DNA from: Bacteroides reticulotermitis JCM 10512
Lineage (GTDB): Bacteria; Bacteroidota; Bacteroidia; Bacteroidales; Bacteroidaceae
DNA length: 64,000 bases
NCBI RefSeq assembly: GCF_000517545.1
Contig: NZ_BAIV01000030.1
Location: 18,956 to 82,955 of the forward strand
Direction: 5' to 3'
In this document: positions 29,783-39,107 of the stretch, one piece after another
How positions within the stretch are numbered: the first letter of the stretch is position 1
How the letters are laid out: each line of letters opens with the position of its first letter
Notes under the pieces: generated by a model
The model's database searches: none
What the model saw: only the letters and a program-made list of their open reading frames with translations
Told to the model about the DNA's origin: nothing
Translations under genes and position numbers: made by a program

Positions 29783-30942
29783 TTACTTCTTTGCGTTGAA
29801 CAACAGCGGTACGAACTCCTTGAGACAGCGTCGCCAGGTGAGAAACTCGTGGGCGGTGCCGGGGCTCTCGTAGTAAATGTTGTTGATGCCGGCAGCTTTC
29901 AGCCCGTCGCTCAGCGCCTTGGTACGTTCGGGATTCTCCATGGCTCCGATGCCGAGGAAGAAGGCGTGTACCCGGTTGTTGAACGCCTTGCGGTCTTTGA
30001 ATACGCCTCCGTAGGTGGTGTCGATGCTCTTCAGGTCGATGCTGCCTGCCCCGCTGAATCCGCCTATCCAGCAAACTTGTCGAGGTTGTTCAGCGTGGTG
30101 TTGAACGTCAGCAGCCCGCCCCACGAAAGCCCTGCCATAGCGCGATTCTCGCGATCGGTCAGTGTGCGGAAATTGCTTTCGATATGAGGGATGATCTCCT
30201 TCACGAGGATGTCGGGGAACTGTCCGCCGAAGCGCTCCATCGCGTTCTCACGTGTCTCACCCGGTAGGAGGTAGAACGACTCAATGTTACCGTTGTCCAT
30301 GACCACGATCATCGGTTTCGCCTTTCCTTCGGCAATGAGGTTATCCATGATAAAATTCATCTTACCCTGATTCGCCCAGCTAGTCTCGTTCTCTCCCATT
30401 CCGTGTTGCAGGTAGAGAACAGGATATTTCTTTGAGGGGTTTTTGTCATATTCCGCGGGGGTATAGACGATGGCACGGCGCCACTCTTTGCGGATATTGG
30501 AGTAATACAAACTTTGGGTGATCAATCCGTGAGGTACATTCTTTATGGAATAATAGTCCACACCCTTTTCCGGAATTTCCACGCCGCTTACCCACCGGCC
30601 CATGCCGAAGAACGGCTTGCCGTCGGGATCGGCTGTGCTCACGCCGTCCACAATGATCTGGTAGTAGTGGAAGCCCTCCACTTCAGGTTCTTTGGACACG
30701 AGCGTCCAGTAACCGTCCGCTTCTTTGGTCATTTCGCCGCGGAAACTGATCTCCACCTTTTGGGCATTGGGAGCATGTACGCGGAAATACGCGCGGTTAT
30801 CCTTGCCGATGCGCGGCCATTCCGCACCGTTGATGTTGTGCTCATTGCGGACAGTCCCCTCAGGGAAATTCTGTTGTTGTGCGTTCACCGTTAGCGGCAA
30901 TGCCAACAGGGAAGAAAAAACAAGTTTCAATACACTTTTCAT
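29783..30942 (-). pseudogene. CE1-type esterase with N-terminal early-set domain, one frameshift
   Basis: The repaired length is about 387 residues. A signal peptide (ending in VNAQQQ) leads into an early-set domain (AYFRVHAPNAQKVEISFRGEM, FHYYQIIVDGVSTADPDGKPFFGMGRWVSGVEIP) and then a CE1 esterase: YPVLYLQHGMGENETSW, nucleophile in AMAGLSWGGLLTF, catalytic His in ESPGTAHEFLTWRRCL. The break near 30068 separates NNLDKFA from IGGFSGAGSIDLKSIDTTYGG. A one-base change rejoins them. It is close in layout to the CE1 half of 19469-21370, suggesting acetyl- or feruloyl-xylan esterase action. It follows susD after a 183-bp gap that holds a large hairpin. Confidence 0.82.
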
Positions 30943-30986
30943 AATTTATATTATTAAAATTAAACGGATATACTTTAAAATCGAAA

Positions 30987-31044
30987 TATCTACACCCATC
31001 CTGCGAAGGTGCGTTTGCACGCCTGTCCGGACGCGGTGTAGATA
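30987..31044 (-). promoter_or_regulatory. Large stem-loop between susD and the enzyme genes
   Basis: Perfect 10-bp arms (TATCTACACC at 30987-30996, GGTGTAGATA at 31035-31044) enclose a GC-rich 38-nt loop with its own GTGC/GCAC pairing. It lies between the susD stop (31126) and the CE1 start (30942). Such a stem can protect the susCD message or partly terminate transcription, so that transporter genes are expressed above the enzymes. Confidence 0.6.
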
Positions 31045-31125
31045 CTCACTCCTATAATAACTAACCTATTGCGATCAATTTGTGCTGTTCGGTTTTATAA
31101 TCGGGTTGGCGTTTCACTCTTGTGT

Positions 31126-32796
31126 TTATTCGCCACTCGGATTCTGTTTCAGATTAGGATTGATTGAAGTTGCAGCAAACGGGTATGCGAAATACTCATG
31201 TTTACCTTTCACGAAACCTGTCTTACCCTTATTCGGATTTGCCTTCTCCACATAAATGCGGTGCTTAGGCTCCCCCTTGGTAAAGAAAGCGTCCAGAGTA
31301 GATGGAATATCCTTGCCATTATTTACAATGCCATCCGTATCACCCCAACGTACCATATCGGGGAATCGAACTGCCTCAAGCCACATTTCATAACTCTTTT
31401 CGTTTTTCACTTCCTGCAGTGTAAGTTCGTCTGAGACATGCGCAGAACCTGCCCGTGTCTGTATCTCCTGAAGATACTGCAAACCATCGCTATCATTGGT
31501 CTGTGCACAAGCCTCTGCATACATCAAGAGAACTTCGGCATACCGGAAGATCGTGAGATTTTTGAATCCATACCAACCCTTCTCGTTATCTTCAGGCCAT
31601 GCAACGAACTTGTTAGCAAAATAACCTGCGAAGCCATAAAGACCTGTTAAATCCTTAATACCAATCTTATCGGATTTCTCCAGCTCTTCGCGAGTCAAGT
31701 TCAGGCCCTTGGTGCCGTTCCATTCCATTTCATAGAGGAATTCGTCGCTGGTGAGGAATGTTGCTTTACGACGTGTTGAATAACCATCGTTTGCCAACAT
31801 GCGTTCTGCAAAGTCAGCACGGATCGAGTGACCGCCCCAGCCATCGGGGCCGATAAATGAAGGCTTGGAAGCCAACTTGTCGGTACGCCAGTTCCAGAAC
31901 TGAATCCACATCCAGGACGTACGCTGGATTTTGTTGCTCCAGTCACCGATTCCTGGATTTTCAAGTGCGTTGGCCTGGAAAATCATCTCCTCACAAAGAT
32001 CGCCTGACGCGTGGAACAAATTTGCCCAACGTGCAGTAGGAACGAGTTCGTACTTTTTCGAAGCAATGACCTTCTTCAAATTGGTCTTCGCTCCGGGGTA
32101 GTCACCTTTGAATAGGCGAGCCTTACCGGCTACAGTAAGGGCGAAACCCTTCGTTACCTTTGAGGCACCAACTTTGTCTGATGGATTTTCACGTTCATCA
32201 AGGTCATTAGCAGCCTCCTCTGCTTCTTTGGCACACCACTCCAGCAGACCGTTGTGTCCGCCTTCGACCGCATTGTTAGCCGGTTTATCACTTGGTTTAA
32301 GAATATGATCAACCAATGGTGGACAGCCCCAACCAATAGCAAGCATCAGATGTGACCACGCACGCAGCGAACGAGCTTCGGCGCAAACTCGTTTCTTAAC
32401 AGGTGTAGTGGGGCTTATATTATCCAGTACAAGGTTGGAATCGTAAATCACCCCATAGAGTCCCCAGTATGTATTCCTGATTACCTCATTTTGTGAGTCA
32501 TAGCGGAATTCGTTAATCTGTGCACCGAAGTCATTGTCACCGTACATATTACCTGCTGCCAACATATCATCGCCAGCTTCGTCAAAGAGTACCGGAAGGG
32601 CTACATATACACCTTCATTACCAGCTATATTCAAACAGAATGACTGATAGAGATTGTTGAGTGCATTCTGTGCATCATCATCAGTCTTATAAAAACTATC
32701 GAACGAGATGACACCCTTCTGTTCAATATCGAGGCGATCTTCGCAAGCACTGAAAAGGAATGCAACTCCTAAAAGGGAATATATTATTTTTTTCAT
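31126..32796 (-). CDS. SusD/RagB-like outer-membrane glycan-binding lipoprotein
   Basis: The intact 556-residue SusD homologue has a lipoprotein signal ending in FSACEDRLDIEQKG, then KTDDDAQNALNNLYQSF, the usual SusD N-terminus. The TPR-like helical core is seen in EARSLRAWSHLMLAIGWGCPPLVD and GKARLFKGDYPGAKTNLKKVIASKKYEL. The C-terminal RagB/SusD motifs include YAEVLLMYAEACAQTNDSDGLQYLQEIQTRAG and WLEAVRFPDMVRWGD. It lies 30 bp after susC and binds the target glycan at the cell surface as lid of the SusC channel. This is the intact susCD pair, unlike the frameshifted pair at the left edge. Confidence 0.95.
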   Translation of the reverse strand: MKKIIYSLLGVAFLFSACEDRLDIEQKGVISFDSFYKTDDDAQNALNNLYQSFCLNIAGNEGVYVALPVLFDEAGDDMLAAGNMYGDNDFGAQINEFRYDSQNEVIRNTYWGLYGVIYDSNLVLDNISPTTPVKKRVCAEARSLRAWSHLMLAIGWGCPPLVDHILKPSDKPANNAVEGGHNGLLEWCAKEAEEAANDLDERENPSDKVGASKVTKGFALTVAGKARLFKGDYPGAKTNLKKVIASKKYELVPTARWANLFHASGDLCEEMIFQANALENPGIGDWSNKIQRTSWMWIQFWNWRTDKLASKPSFIGPDGWGGHSIRADFAERMLANDGYSTRRKATFLTSDEFLYEMEWNGTKGLNLTREELEKSDKIGIKDLTGLYGFAGYFANKFVAWPEDNEKGWYGFKNLTIFRYAEVLLMYAEACAQTNDSDGLQYLQEIQTRAGSAHVSDELTLQEVKNEKSYEMWLEAVRFPDMVRWGDTDGIVNNGKDIPSTLDAFFTKGEPKHRIYVEKANPNKGKTGFVKGKHEYFAYPFAATSINPNLKQNPSGE

Positions 32797-32826
32797 AATG
32801 AATTACTTTTTTTAGTTTTCAAGGAA

Positions 32827-35800
32827 TTAGAATGCAAAGCTTGCACCGAATGTACACTTCTTCATGGTTGGGTATGTACCGATATCATATCCTCCACCAC
32901 CATTTCTGGAAGTTGTTGCAGTCTCCGGATCCATACCGGGATACTTGGAGAAAGTAAAGAAGTCATCCAAAGATACGAAGACACGAAGTTCCTTCATAGC
33001 CACTTTCTTGGTGAGTGTTTTGGGTAATGTATAGCCTAACTGGATCTGTTTGATCTTGAAATAAGAACCATTGAACAGCGAAGCACTTGAGCTCCAGAAG
33101 TAACGGTCGTGAGCTACGTCAGCAACTGCCGGCATCGAAGCATTCTTATTGTTTTCGCTCCAAGCATTGTCCATGAAATACTTCAGTGAGTTACGCATTG
33201 GGGTATCTGCCCGATAAAGGATATTGAAAATCTTGTTGCCTGCTACACCTGTACCAAATACTGACAAGTCCAAACCTTTATATTCCAAGTTAATAGTCAG
33301 GCCGTAGGTAAGCTTTGGAATAGCACTGCCTATATCAGTCATATCCTGTTCGCTCAATTCTGAAGAGGAGACGATTTTACCCTCATGGTTGCGGAACTGA
33401 GCTGCACCGGTTTCCTTATTTACACCTGCATAGTCGTATGCACGGAAATACCATATTGAGTGTCCTTCTTCAAACGCGCTGTGTACCATATTATTAGTAC
33501 CATCTACACCACCTGTATTGCTAATGATACGCTTGATGTCGTCGTACAGATACGTAACCTTATTCTTCAAGGTAGACAAGTTGCCGGAGATATTATACTT
33601 CAAGTCGCCAATATGATCCTTCCAAGAAGCTTCAAGCTCAAAGCCCTTGTTGTTGATTTTACCGGCGTTGACTATAGTCGAATTTGTATAAACCTCAGGA
33701 ACCGGGTTGATGGATATGAGAAGGTCCTTCGTGTTCTTGTTATAATAGTCGAGACTAAGTGTCAAACGATTGTTTAAGAAACGCATGTCAAGACCGAAAT
33801 CCAACTGTTCAGATGTCTCCCACTTGAGGTTTGGGTTAGCAAGGCCGGAAGGATTAGAACCATAGTGCTGAGCAGGGTTATCACCATACTGATACCAAGC
33901 GGAATTGTAACTGATTGGCGAAATGTATGGGTAGTTATTGAGCACGTTTACATTACCGTTGCGTCCCCAAGAAGCCCGAAACTTCAAGAATGAAAGAATA
34001 TCGCTGCTGATGTTGTCCTTGATGAACTTTTCATTGCTGATGTTCCAACCTACGGCAACTGAAGGGAACTTACCCCAACGTTTGTCAGCAGGAAGTTTGG
34101 ACGTGTCGAATGCGTCGGTACGGTAGTTGAACTGCAAACTGTAACGATTGTCGTACGTATAGAGTAAACGGCCAAAGTAGGAAAGGCTTGTAGCAACTCC
34201 TGGAAGGTTACCGATGCTTTTTGTAGTAGTCTCGGCCGAGTTTACAAAGTTGAGATACTTAAAGTTATCAGCATCACCGGTGAGAATCTTGTTGCCACCT
34301 GTACCGGTAGCCGAAGCTGAGACATTGTCCGAGCGATATTCAGTATATGACATACCGATCATGGCACCGATATTATGCTTTACGAATAATGTCTTGTTGA
34401 AGTTCGCGAAGTTTTCCCACTGATAATATTGGCTGTTGTTGGCTGCAGCTGAGATCGAATAATCATCAGCTTTCGCCTGGCCATTCATGTAGTAGGGTGC
34501 AGCATAGTCATGGCTATTGTTTTGTGCAATACGGTAAGAGAAACGGGATGTCATCACAATACCATCGATAGGAGTAAAGTCTGCGAAAGCTGTTCCGCGA
34601 ACGGAGATTCCGGAATTCTTTGCATTGCGGCGGTCGCGCTGAAGTAGAGGATTACCATTGTCATCCATCTGGAACTTTGAAGTAGCATAGTACTTACCAT
34701 TCGGAGCGATGAGGATGCTTGCCGGGTTCTTGGCATATTGTTCCTTCATGCTTGTTGTGAAGTCATCAACACTATCCCAATAGACCGGAGTCAGAGGATC
34801 TAGCAAAAGAGTAGGTGCCAGCATAGAACCATAGGCGCTTTGGTGGGTGATGTCGCGGGTAGCCCACTTCTCGATAGAGGTGTTTGTACCGACTTTGATC
34901 CACTTATAGAGTTTATAGTCTGCGTTGAGTTGACCGGTAAGACGGGTATACGTATCTTTCTTACCGCGTACGATACCATCATTATTAATGTAATTTACAG
35001 AAGTAAAGAAATGCCCCCTGTCATTGCCGTCCTGAAATGTGATCGAGTGCTGAGTCGCCCAGCTGCTACCGAATACTTCGTTCACCCAGTCTGTTTCTTT
35101 AGGGTTGTTGTAGTCAACGCCATAGCTCTCGCAGAGTGCCTTCATGTCATAACCGGACAATTCTTTATATTTTATCCAATCCTTTGCACCGAAAATCTCA
35201 GGCGTCTTGCCAAGGCTCTGGTTGATGGCTTTGAAAGCGTATATTATTTTCGGACGGCCGTTCGCACCGTTTCCGGTCTTTGTGGTAATGAGAACAACGC
35301 CATTACCTGCCTGAGCACCATAGATTGCAGCTGAAGCCGCATCTTTGAGAACTTCCATCGATTCAATCATTGACGGGTCAAGATATTGGATATTGTCAAC
35401 TTGCAAACCGTCGACAATCAATAGAGGACCCAGTCTGTCTGAATTTGATGAATAACCACGGATGCGGATTGAAGCGCTTGAACCGGGAGCACCGGATGTG
35501 TTCAAGATTTGAATACCGGCAGCCTTACCCTGTAGCGCGGCGGCAGCATCTACTGTTGAAAGGTTCTTGATGTCGTCTCCGCTGACCGAAGCAATAGCAC
35601 CTGTAAGGTCGCTTTTCTTCTGAACGCCATAACCTACAACCACCACTTCGTTCAGTTGCTTGGTGTCTTCCACCAGCGCCACGGTGATATCCTGGCGATT
35701 ACCTACCGCTACTTCCTGTGTCAAGAAGCCTACACAGGAAAACTTGAGCGTGGCTTTAGGTCCGACCGAAAGCCTAAACTTCCCCTCCAAGTCAGTGATT

Positions 35801-35949
35801 ATACCATTTGCCGTTCCTTTCTCTAAAACAGATACGCCAATCATTGGCTCTTTATTTGCATCGGTTACTATACCGGAGACGGTACGTTTCTGGGCCGACA
35901 CCCAAATGCACACGAAGAGCATTGTTAGGATACAAATTACTTTTCTCAT
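32827..35949 (-). CDS. SusC/RagA-like TonB-dependent outer-membrane transporter
   Basis: The intact 1,040-residue protein has a signal peptide (ending in WVSAQKR), a carboxypeptidase-regulatory-like domain (TVSGIVTDANKEPMIGVSVLEKGTANGIITDLEGKFRLSV), a TonB box region and plug (QLNEVVVVGYGVQKKSDLTGAIASVSGDD, then ILKDAASAAIYGAQAGNGVVLITTK-like motifs), and a 22-strand-type barrel ending in FGASFAF. It imports the oligosaccharides released by surface enzymes. Unlike the transporter at 686-4049 it lacks an STN domain, so it fits control by the HTCS and not by sigma/anti-sigma. It heads a long minus-strand operon. A -7 element and a 17-bp perfect inverted repeat lie upstream. Confidence 0.95.
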   Translation of the reverse strand: MRKVICILTMLFVCIWVSAQKRTVSGIVTDANKEPMIGVSVLEKGTANGIITDLEGKFRLSVGPKATLKFSCVGFLTQEVAVGNRQDITVALVEDTKQLNEVVVVGYGVQKKSDLTGAIASVSGDDIKNLSTVDAAAALQGKAAGIQILNTSGAPGSSASIRIRGYSSNSDRLGPLLIVDGLQVDNIQYLDPSMIESMEVLKDAASAAIYGAQAGNGVVLITTKTGNGANGRPKIIYAFKAINQSLGKTPEIFGAKDWIKYKELSGYDMKALCESYGVDYNNPKETDWVNEVFGSSWATQHSITFQDGNDRGHFFTSVNYINNDGIVRGKKDTYTRLTGQLNADYKLYKWIKVGTNTSIEKWATRDITHQSAYGSMLAPTLLLDPLTPVYWDSVDDFTTSMKEQYAKNPASILIAPNGKYYATSKFQMDDNGNPLLQRDRRNAKNSGISVRGTAFADFTPIDGIVMTSRFSYRIAQNNSHDYAAPYYMNGQAKADDYSISAAANNSQYYQWENFANFNKTLFVKHNIGAMIGMSYTEYRSDNVSASATGTGGNKILTGDADNFKYLNFVNSAETTTKSIGNLPGVATSLSYFGRLLYTYDNRYSLQFNYRTDAFDTSKLPADKRWGKFPSVAVGWNISNEKFIKDNISSDILSFLKFRASWGRNGNVNVLNNYPYISPISYNSAWYQYGDNPAQHYGSNPSGLANPNLKWETSEQLDFGLDMRFLNNRLTLSLDYYNKNTKDLLISINPVPEVYTNSTIVNAGKINNKGFELEASWKDHIGDLKYNISGNLSTLKNKVTYLYDDIKRIISNTGGVDGTNNMVHSAFEEGHSIWYFRAYDYAGVNKETGAAQFRNHEGKIVSSSELSEQDMTDIGSAIPKLTYGLTINLEYKGLDLSVFGTGVAGNKIFNILYRADTPMRNSLKYFMDNAWSENNKNASMPAVADVAHDRYFWSSSASLFNGSYFKIKQIQLGYTLPKTLTKKVAMKELRVFVSLDDFFTFSKYPGMDPETATTSRNGGGGYDIGTYPTMKKCTFGASFAF

Positions 35950-35978
35950 TGTGTTATTAGATTTAAAATTATCACTGG

Positions 35979-35986
35979 CAAATGTA
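35979..35986 (-). promoter_or_regulatory. Promoter -7 element of the intact susCD operon
   Basis: The minus strand reads TACATTTG (TAnnTTTG), 30 bp before the susC start. No consensus -33 is evident, as expected for an activator-dependent promoter. Confidence 0.55.
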
Positions 35987-36026
35987 ACGGCTGGGGGTGT
36001 AGGCGTGGTTTAAAAATAGATATTTG

Positions 36027-36072
36027 TTTTCCATTATTAGATACGGATAAAGAAATATCTAATAATGGAAAA
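36027..36072. promoter_or_regulatory. 17-bp perfect inverted repeat upstream of susC (probable regulator site)
   Basis: The arms at 36027-36043 (TTTTCCATTATTAGATA) and 36056-36072 are perfectly complementary around a 12-bp spacer. The left arm begins about 40 bp upstream of the -7 element, the usual place for an activator. The AraC-type output domain of the HTCS at 14490-18322 is the obvious candidate, though I see no identical copy at the plus-strand esterase genes. Confidence 0.65.
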
Positions 36073-36121
36073 GAATACCTGAAATTGTAAATCTCTGTTA
36101 TTGCGAGGTAGATAAAGGAAT

Positions 36122-36357
36122 TACTTGATGCGGGCTACAAAATCATGCCCACTGTGACGAGTATATAACGGAAGTAGTCCAACCCTTCGGACGTTCTTGG
36201 GCTGATTCATTCGGGTGTGCATCACGCTGGAAAGCTCGTTTAGCACGGCCTAAGCGTTGGAGTTGCTCACGGTGCAAATCTTCACCAGAACCTTGCCAAT
36301 GGTTTCAATTCTAACAGTTGCGGGATGACCAGCGTCGCAGCGGTAATTAGGCCTAAC
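36122..36357 (-). pseudogene. Decayed HU-like DNA-binding protein fragment
   Basis: On the minus strand a frame with one internal stop (TAG) reads RIETIGKVLVKICTVSNSNA, stop, AVLNELSSVMHTRMNQ and VRRVGL, ending at a TAA at 36122. The spacing of E-T-I-G-K, T-V-S-N-S-N-A and AVLNELSSVM followed by a V-R-x-x-G-L turn resembles the HU-like family common in Bacteroides. There is no start codon or complete N-terminus. This is an inference from pattern only. It lies 3' of the SulP gene between two longer non-coding stretches. Confidence 0.4.
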
Positions 36358-36368
36358 GAAAATGCGTC

Positions 36369-36405
36369 ATTATAAGCCTATTGGGCTCATAATGACGCAA
36401 ATGTA
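36369..36405 (-). terminator. Terminator after the SulP permease gene
   Basis: An 11-bp perfect stem (TGCGTCATTAT with its complement) is extended by an AGCC/GGCT pairing around a short loop. On the minus strand it is followed by TTTTCG, 38 bp past the permease stop. Confidence 0.7.
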
Positions 36406-36442
36406 AGGGTTCTATCTAAGTTGGGAATAGCTCTTCCCGTTC

Positions 36443-38122
36443 TTATTCCACGATTTCTTTAGCTCTTTCCAGTGCTACATTGATATTCGGGCAGATATTC
36501 TCTTTGCCGATTAACTCGTAGAAGCCCGATTTCTCCAACGCCTCATTTACTTGCGGGTTAACGCCCGATAGGATAACGGTTATTTTATCCTTGTGAGACA
36601 TTTCGCAGAGCGACGTTAGGTTGTGAATACCTGTCGAGTCGATGAAAGGCACTCTGCGCATGCGGATGATACGCACCTTCGGGTAATCGCCGAGTTGCGC
36701 CATCGTCTCCTCAAACTTCGTAGCCACACCGAAGAAGTACGGGCCACTGATCTCGTATACTTCCACGTCCTTGGGAATCACCAGATTTTCTTCGGGAAGC
36801 GATGAGTCTTGTTCCTCATGCAAATTGATCTCGTCCGTGATAACCGATATCTTGGTTGTCTCCATCACGCGCTTCATAAATAGAATACAGGCGATGACCA
36901 ACCCGATCTCGATAGCTACCGTCAGGTCGAAGATGACAGTCAGTATAAATGTGATCAGCAACACGGTTACGTCTGCTCTCGGATTTTTCAGCAAAGCCTT
37001 AAACACGCGCCAGCCGCTCATGTTGTACGAAACAATCACCAGTACCCCCGCCAGACACGCCATGGGGATGTATTGGGCGAGCGGCATCAGGAAGAGCAGG
37101 ATTAAAAGCAGCACAACCGCATGGATAATACCTGCCACCGGCGTTTTACCTCCGTTGTTGATATTCGTCATGGTACGTGCGATGGCTCCCGTAGCCGGAA
37201 TACCACCGAACAACGGCGTGATGATATTAGCAGCACCCTGTGCGATCAATTCTGTGTTCGAATCGTGGCGGTCGCCTATCACACCATCGGCTACGGTGGC
37301 CGACAACAACGATTCGATAGCTCCTAAAACGGCAATGGTGATTGCCACTGGAAAGAGGTCGTTGATGGCCGCCCAGTTGAGTGGTGGAACCACTGCTTCC
37401 GGTAGTTCGGCGTTGATGGTGAATCGGTCGCCGATTGTGGGAATGCAGTCTATTCCGCCATAAAGCTTCATGAAGTACACGATAACCGTCACCAAAACAA
37501 TGGCGATCAACGAACCGGGAATTTTTTTAGAGAACTTAGGCGTAATGACAATAATGAATACACTCACAATGCTCACGGCTGTATTCCACCAGTTGATGGT
37601 GCCGAAGTGTTCGAAATACATTAGCCATTTGCCGATGAAGTCGCCAGGCAGTTTCGCCCCTCCGAAAGTCAGCCCGAATATGTCGGCTATCTGCGTTGTG
37701 AAAATCGTTACGGCGATACCGCTGGTAAAGCCTACGATGATGGGATACGGAATAAATTTGATAACAGCCCCCAGCTTGAATACACCTAGCAACACCAGGA
37801 GTACGCCCGCAATAAGCGTGGCCACAATCAGCCCGGCTTCGCCATATTGCTGCACGATGCCATAAATAATAACGATAAACGCTCCGGTCGGTCCGCCGAT
37901 CTGGACTTTACTTCCCCCCATCAGGGAGATGATAAATCCGGCGATTATGGCGGTAATAATACCTTTTTCAGGTGCGACGCCTGAAGCGATACCAAATGCG
38001 ATGGCCAATGGAAGTGCTACAATACCGACGATAATACCTGCCATCAGGTCGGACATGAATGTTTCTTTCGAGTAGTTTTTTAGGGAAGAAACCAGTTTGG
38101 GCCTAAAATCAAATAGCTTCAT
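36443..38122 (-). CDS. SulP family anion permease with STAS domain
   Basis: The 559-residue inner-membrane transporter has about 12 hydrophobic segments in residues 20-430 (for example MAGIIVGIVALPLAIAFGIASG, IGGPTGAFIVIIYGIV, GFTSGIAVTIFTTQIADI). A C-terminal cytoplasmic STAS domain occupies about 445-555 with VRIIRMRRVPFIDSTGIHNL, the phosphorylatable-serine motif. Family members move sulfate, bicarbonate or other anions by symport or exchange, and the substrate here cannot be told. It is monocistronic by context with its own terminator, and a candidate -7 (TAATTTTG) lies at 38176-38183. Confidence 0.93.
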   Translation of the reverse strand: MKLFDFRPKLVSSLKNYSKETFMSDLMAGIIVGIVALPLAIAFGIASGVAPEKGIITAIIAGFIISLMGGSKVQIGGPTGAFIVIIYGIVQQYGEAGLIVATLIAGVLLVLLGVFKLGAVIKFIPYPIIVGFTSGIAVTIFTTQIADIFGLTFGGAKLPGDFIGKWLMYFEHFGTINWWNTAVSIVSVFIIVITPKFSKKIPGSLIAIVLVTVIVYFMKLYGGIDCIPTIGDRFTINAELPEAVVPPLNWAAINDLFPVAITIAVLGAIESLLSATVADGVIGDRHDSNTELIAQGAANIITPLFGGIPATGAIARTMTNINNGGKTPVAGIIHAVVLLLILLFLMPLAQYIPMACLAGVLVIVSYNMSGWRVFKALLKNPRADVTVLLITFILTVIFDLTVAIEIGLVIACILFMKRVMETTKISVITDEINLHEEQDSSLPEENLVIPKDVEVYEISGPYFFGVATKFEETMAQLGDYPKVRIIRMRRVPFIDSTGIHNLTSLCEMSHKDKITVILSGVNPQVNEALEKSGFYELIGKENICPNINVALERAKEIVE

Positions 38123-38175
38123 AATAAATACGAGGTGTTATATCTCTATCCTGTTTCTTTGTTAGATAGGGGTTA

Positions 38176-38183
38176 CAAAATTA
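38176..38183 (-). promoter_or_regulatory. Candidate promoter (-7) of the SulP gene
   Basis: The minus strand reads TAATTTTG (TAnnTTTG), 54 bp upstream of the start codon. A -33 box is not obvious. Confidence 0.4.
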
Positions 38184-38277
38184 CATAAAATAATCGGTAT
38201 AAACATGTTTTTAAACACCTTATTTGTCCGCCGGTTGTTTTGTGGCGACAAAATAGCGCTTTGTTTTAAGTCGGAAT

Positions 38278-38308
38278 TGTTTTTTTATGAACAAAATTCG
38301 TATATTTG
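38278..38308 (+). promoter_or_regulatory. Promoter of the rubrerythrin gene
   Basis: TTG at 38278-38280 and TATATTTG at 38301-38308 are 20 bp apart, matching the Bacteroides pattern. The leader to the ATG at 38379 is about 65 nt. Confidence 0.55.
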
Positions 38309-38378
38309 TGTTCAAGACAGTACTACACTTACACACTATCATCAGAGTGATCAACTATTTTAAAAATATAATAGAATT

Positions 38379-38956
38379 ATGACTAAGAGTATTAAAGGAA
38401 CTCAGACAGAGAAGAATCTGCTGACTTCATTCGCTGGAGAATCACAAGCAAGAATGCGCTACACTTACTTCGCAAGCGCAGCCAAAAAAGAAGGTTACGA
38501 ACAAATTTCGCTATCTTTACCGAGACCGCCGATCAGGAGAAAGAGCACGCCAAACGCATGTTTAAGTTTCTCGAAGGAGGCATGGTAGAAATAACCGCCA
38601 GCTATCCCGCCGGCGTAATCGGAACTACACTTGAGAACCTGCGCGAAGCTGCTGCCGGTGAGCATGAAGAATGGTCCAAAGACTATCCTCACTTTGCTGA
38701 TGTAGCTGAGAAAGAAGGTTTCCCGATGATTGCCGCTATGTATCGCAATATTTCGATTGCCGAAAAAGGACATGAAGAAAGATATTTGGCATTTATCAAT
38801 AATATCGAGAAAATGTCCGTGTTTGCCAAAGAAGGTGAAGTGGTATGGCAATGTCGTAACTGTGGGTATATTGAAATAGGTAAGGAAGCTCCCGAAGTAT
38901 GTCCGGCCTGTTTGCACCCGCAAGCCTATTTTGAAGTAAAGAAAGAAAACTTCTAA
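38379..38956 (+). pseudogene. rbr: Rubrerythrin, one frameshift
   Basis: Rubrerythrin is a non-haem diiron peroxidase that protects anaerobes from hydrogen peroxide. The repaired protein is about 192 residues. Diiron ligands are in NLLTSFAGESQARMRY, FTETADQEKEHAKR, AAAGEHEEW and NISIAEKGHEERYLAF. The C-terminal rubredoxin domain has WQCRNCGYIEIGKEAPEVCPACLHPQAYF with two CxxC pairs. The frame is lost near 38508: EQIS must join IFTETADQ, which one extra G in the CGCT run achieves. The gene is otherwise perfectly conserved, so this break is a good candidate for a sequencing error. A strong terminator follows. Confidence 0.88.
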
Positions 38957-38977
38957 AATTGTAAATATAGCAAGTAA

Positions 38978-39015
38978 AAGGGAGCTGTTTGGCAACGAAC
39001 AGCCCCCTTTTTTTA
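38978..39015 (+). terminator. Rho-independent terminator after rubrerythrin
   Basis: AAGGGAGCTGTT pairs with AACAGCCCCCTT with one internal mismatch, a loop of about 8 nt and a following run of seven or more T. It begins 21 bp past the stop codon. Confidence 0.85.
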
Positions 39016-39107
39016 TTTCCCTCGTTTTATGTCCTTTTGGGGTATGCGAAAGTGATTCGGATTACCCGCTGTTTGGATCGGCTTTCTTACTACTTTTACT
39101 TCGTATA

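Noticed and set aside
36027..36072. Terminal inverted repeats of an insertion sequence
   Set aside because: The arms are 12 bp apart with no transposase between or beside them; a regulatory site fits better.
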